Source: Polaromonas sp. (GTDB lineage: Bacteria > Pseudomonadota > Gammaproteobacteria > Burkholderiales > Burkholderiaceae_C). Taken from it: a stretch of DNA of 64,000 nucleotides. The notes below the pieces were generated by a model that was not told where the DNA came from, did not search any database, and was given only the letters and a program-made list of their open reading frames with translations. Shown in pieces: positions 61,500 through 64,000 of this stretch (its first letter is position 1; each line of letters starts with the position of its first letter). Location of the stretch: the NCBI GenBank assembly GCA_013298945.1, contig JAAFJR010000001.1, positions 777,337 to 841,336 on the forward strand. The letters are read 5' to 3'. The translations under genes were made by a program, and so were the position numbers.

Positions 61500-62734
61500 T
61501 ATTTGCCTCCCTTCAGCGTTAATTGCGCGGCAAGATCGGCTAGGTGACTGTCTTCATACTTGTTTTGCTTCAGCCACGTCAGCGCCGGTTCAGCGGCTGC
61601 GGCGTCATTGGCGGCCAAGGCGGTGCGTAGCAGCACTTCTGCATCACGAGGTTCTTTTTGCAGCTTGTAGTTGTTGGCAGCCAAGGCGAGTGCTTTTTTC
61701 GGGTTGTTTTCAATGTCCAGCTCAAAACGCGCCGCTTCTTGCTCATGCAGGCGGTCGCCGCGCTTGGCGGCTTCAACAAAGCGGTCGCGCAGGTTGCTCG
61801 CCCAATCTGCTGCTTTCTTATGGTTGGTGGCTTTGCCAGCCAATGCCAAACGCAGCAGCAAAATGTCAGAGCGCTCCCAGTCTGCCAACAGCGTTATCAC
61901 CGCTTCAGGCTTCTTTTGGTGCAGCAAAAAATCGGCATACGCACCGAGCAAAAACTGATCCGTCACACCTAATTTCAAAGCGCGTTGGAAGAAGGTATCC
62001 GCTTCGTCAAAGCGTTTCAATCGAATCGCCATCTCAGCTAAGCGGGTGAGTTCCCACAGCAACAACTCTTGCGGCACTGCAGGTTCAGCTTTGACGGCTG
62101 CCTTCAACGTGTCAAACGCATTCTGCAATCCAGCAGCCCCACCCGAATGCGCCAGCACATATTGGCTGCAGCCGGTCGAGAAAAGAGGCGTTGTGAGCGG
62201 TTTAAGAGCGTCACACTCCGCCTGCGCCTTGGCGTAATTGGCCTGCACCATCTGGATAGCCGCTCGCCACGCCATCGCCTCGGGCGATTTAGGGTCGGCC
62301 AAGCTGGCTTTGTCCAAACTGGCCAGCGCACCGTCAAAGTTATGGCTGTATTGCTGCAGCATGCCTTTGATTTGCCAGTAGGACGCTGTTAATGAGGGGT
62401 TTCCAGCAGGCGCAGCCTTGTCCAGCGGTGTCAGCGCTGCAGACGCATACCCCACATAACGCGGGTCGCCCTGCGCCATTGACAAGTCAAAGTAGCGTTT
62501 AGCAATCTCGATCCGCAGCGCCACGTCATCCGGCTTGGCTTCCAGCTGCTTGCGTAGCGACTGCAAACGGCGGGCGGAAGGGTCGGTCGCGCTCAGTGGC
62601 AGGCGTTCAACGACGTCGCTGTCGTTGCTCGGCGTGAAAGGTGCGGCTTGGGCGGCTAGGGTGGTGAAGAGGGAGGTGAGGAGGCAGGCGAAGAGGAAGG
62701 AGGGGGCGAGGGTGTGGAAAAATGGTCGAGTCAT
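61499..62734 (-). CDS. secreted tetratricopeptide-repeat protein
   Basis: A 411-residue protein with a signal peptide (FLFACLLTSLFTTLAAQAA) and TPR-like helical repeats (RIEIAKRYFDLSMAQGDPRY, AYASAALTPL-like segments, MAIRLKRFDEADTFFQRALK). It is translationally coupled to the HupE-like gene through TAATG, a pairing that probably marks a functional unit. Role unknown. Confidence 0.84.
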   Translation of the reverse strand: MTRPFFHTLAPSFLFACLLTSLFTTLAAQAAPFTPSNDSDVVERLPLSATDPSARRLQSLRKQLEAKPDDVALRIEIAKRYFDLSMAQGDPRYVGYASAALTPLDKAAPAGNPSLTASYWQIKGMLQQYSHNFDGALASLDKASLADPKSPEAMAWRAAIQMVQANYAKAQAECDALKPLTTPLFSTGCSQYVLAHSGGAAGLQNAFDTLKAAVKAEPAVPQELLLWELTRLAEMAIRLKRFDEADTFFQRALKLGVTDQFLLGAYADFLLHQKKPEAVITLLADWERSDILLLRLALAGKATNHKKAADWASNLRDRFVEAAKRGDRLHEQEAARFELDIENNPKKALALAANNYKLQKEPRDAEVLLRTALAANDAAAAEPALTWLKQNKYEDSHLADLAAQLTLKGGK

Positions 62735-62868
62735 GCCTTGATTGTATTCAACTCTGTTTTTACTTCGGTCGTAATATCTTGAAACACAAACCCGTGTAAG
62801 AAACTGCGCGGCGTATCGACTATCAACTGTTGGGTAATCTCACCCAATATTTATTTGGAGATATTCCC

Positions 62869-63057
62869 ATGACATCAAATTTAATCAAAACCCTCGCCTT
62901 GTTAACAATATCCGCCGGCGTGCTGGTCGGCTGCGGCAATATGTCTGGCGGCGACATGAAAAAAGAAGAAATGATGAAGAAAGAAGAGATGATGAAAAAG
63001 GACGAGATGATGAAGAAGGATGAAATGATGAAAAAAGACGAAATGATGAAAAAATAA
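62869..63057 (+). CDS. small lipoprotein with MMKKDE tandem repeats
   Basis: A 62-residue protein starting MTSNLIKTLALLTISAGVL, with lipobox LVGC and cleavage before Cys at about residue 23. After NMSGGD it consists of six or so tandem hexapeptides (MKKEEM, then MKKDEM) encoded by 18-bp repeats. It resembles MxKDx-repeat periplasmic proteins. ATG 62869 follows a TTTGGAGAT Shine-Dalgarno. Copy number is likely variable between strains. Confidence 0.78.
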   Translation: MTSNLIKTLALLTISAGVLVGCGNMSGGDMKKEEMMKKEEMMKKDEMMKKDEMMKKDEMMKK

Positions 63058-63075
63058 GCTTTAAATTGTAGAAAT

Positions 63076-63137
63076 TAGCAATAAATACGCCTGTAGCCAG
63101 CGTATTTATTAACTAAGCAGCTATTAAAAATATAGCA
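63076..63137. repeat. dispersed repeat, copy 21 (head-to-head compound)
   Basis: AATAAATACGC and its complement GCGTATTTATT flank CTGTAGCCA, so two copies meet head to head. The right copy continues to TATAG. Confidence 0.85.
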
Positions 63138-63144
63138 GAATAGA

Positions 63145-63357
63145 TTATGGTAGTGCAGCTTTAACTTCGCTCCACGGTATTGCATCGTCAGGATTTTTTA
63201 AATAACTGGCGTTTCTACGATCAAGCTCTACCGCCTGTGCGGGTGTGATTGGTTGTGACTGTTCGCAATTAATATTTTCACCACTAATAGTATTGGCTTG
63301 CTCAATCTGTTCATGGATTTCTAGCGAACGTTCATCCGGCAAGTGAGTTGTATTCAT
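63145..63357 (-). CDS. addiction-module component-like small protein
   Basis: A 70-residue protein. Its C-terminal part, AVELDRRNASYLKNPDDAIP followed by WSEVKAAL, matches the pattern of putative addiction-module components (ELDRR, then IPWEEVK). These are RelB/StbD-like antitoxins. No toxin is seen next to it. It lies between two dispersed repeats in an accessory stretch. Confidence 0.65.
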   Translation of the reverse strand: MNTTHLPDERSLEIHEQIEQANTISGENINCEQSQPITPAQAVELDRRNASYLKNPDDAIPWSEVKAALP

Positions 63358-63413
63358 GCTGTAAACTTTACTTTAAATGTAATTAAACTTTAGCATATTC
63401 AATCTCATGCGAG

Positions 63414-63481
63414 CCGTCATTCCCGCGAAGGCGGGAATCCATTATCACCACCATAGATTCCCGCCTTCGCGGGAATGACGG
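63414..63481. repeat. palindromic ATTCCCGC...GCGGGAAT repeat pair
   Basis: The left arm GTCATTCCCGCGAAGGCGGG and its inverted right arm CCCGCCTTCGCGGGAATGAC flank a 20-bp centre. Each arm is itself a small palindrome. Such ATTCCCGC elements are widespread in proteobacteria, like the Neisseria dRS3 type. Confidence 0.8.
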
Positions 63482-63520
63482 GTTTGAAGTAGATGAAGGC
63501 ATTTATTGAAAGCGTGAATT

Positions 63521-63568
63521 GGCTGTAGCCGGCGTATTTATTGCCTAGACAGCTATGAAATATACAGC
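63521..63568 (-). repeat. dispersed repeat, copy 22 (3' of the TIR gene)
   Basis: Core TAGCCGGCGTATTTATTGCC, intergenic, retaining TAG, about 20 bp from the TIR stop codon. Confidence 0.92.
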
Positions 63569-63588
63569 AATAAGGTGTTGAAAATGAG

Positions 63589-64000
63589 TTAAATTATTTT
63601 TCTTGTTTCAATTTCTAAACTTATTTCTTGAGCAATTTTGTCATACCAATGCTCTTGCTCAATTTCACTCAGGCTAAGTAATGGTTGAGTTGGTTCATTT
63701 AATGCTTGTATGGTACTTAATGCCTTATCTCTTAAAAATCCGCAAGGTTTGAGTATTACAGGCAATATCCGAAGTCCCTTCGTTTCTGCTTTTAACAAGA
63801 GAGGCGGCAACTCTTGATTAACTATAAAATCTGAAGCTAAAAAATCAGCACTAATTAATAATACAGCAACTGCTGCATTATCGAGATTGGTCATGACTTC
63901 GGTTTTCCATTTTTCGCCTATTTTAATTTTCTTATCAGACCAGCAGTCGATTAAATTTTGGTTCTCCATAGGTTTTAAATGGACTAGCAATCTATCTAAG
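63589..64000 (-). CDS. TIR-domain protein, partial (N-terminus beyond window)
   Basis: At least 136 codons, open to the window edge. The visible part includes LDRLLVHLKPMENQNLID, CWSDKKIKIGEKWKTEV, then AAVAVLLISADFLASDFIV and ELPPLLLKAETKGLRILPVI. This is the bacterial TIR pattern (box 2 W-D-x-I, and SADFLxSxF). The N-terminal FISYS-type box lies outside. TIR proteins often act in antiphage defence by depleting NAD, but neighbours beyond the edge are needed to name a system. Confidence 0.8.
   Translation of the reverse strand, partial: LDRLLVHLKPMENQNLIDCWSDKKIKIGEKWKTEVMTNLDNAAVAVLLISADFLASDFIVNQELPPLLLKAETKGLRILPVILKPCGFLRDKALSTIQALNEPTQPLLSLSEIEQEHWYDKIAQEISLEIETRKII

Overview
The window is chromosomal DNA from a betaproteobacterium, most likely Burkholderiales and near Comamonadaceae. 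The evidence is gene content and order: aroA-tyrA-pheA-gyrA divergent from ompA-ubiG-gph, exbB-exbD-lpxK with Trm112-kdsB-adk, and clpS-clpA. The ssrA tag (A)NDERFALAA and a Tat-type HiPIP agree. There are no rRNA or tRNA genes, no insertion sequence and no CRISPR array.

Layout. 1-5750: aromatic amino acid genes (aroA partial, tyrA, pheA) and gyrA on the minus strand, with no serC between pheA and gyrA. 6032-10546: an OmpA pair, ubiG, gph and an unrecognised secreted protein. 10583-10967: tmRNA. 11040-13506: umuC-umuD facing an SRAP-domain gene across one LexA box. 13691-19209: HiPIP, DUF393 and three different photolyase/cryptochrome homologues with a DUF2256 micro-gene. 19384-24915: a pseudouridine synthase, a YVTN propeller, a polysaccharide deacetylase, a fatty acid hydroxylase, an EI24-type membrane protein and a CinA/MoaB-domain protein. 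25177-29885: glnA (sigma-54 promoter, NtrC sites) and ntrB-ntrC. 29939-42756: housekeeping metabolism (xthA, folA, thyA, pfp, sulP, adk, kdsB). 43013-47187: an accessory island that splits Trm112 from lpxK. It holds an orphan antitoxin, a short secreted Rhs toxin with a CPCC immunity gene, another possible immunity gene, and a trypsin-like protease. 47200-62734: lpxK, exbD, exbB, xseA, sodB, icd, an unusual ABC protein, clpS-clpA, sbcB, and a HupE/TPR pair. 62869-64000: accessory genes (repeat lipoprotein, addiction-module component, partial TIR protein).

The most striking feature is a dispersed palindromic repeat of about 48 bp (core GGCAATAAATACGCCGGCTA). I find 22 copies in both orientations. 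Ten lie between genes. Twelve touch reading frames and keep them open: AroA, Pfp, KdsB, LpxK, an RsuA-like synthase, a hydrolase, XseA, YihY, three secreted proteins at their signal peptides, and a second copy in one of those. Unrelated proteins therefore share a repeat-encoded peptide such as [11 protein letters not shown] (Pfp and KdsB). The intergenic form carries a stop codon in two of the frames used, and every coding copy in those frames has lost it. The behaviour resembles the Rickettsia palindromic elements. Two other in-frame insertions of different sequence sit in CinA and NtrC.

All family calls come from reading translations by eye. No alignment or search was run, and counts of repeat copies are by eye.
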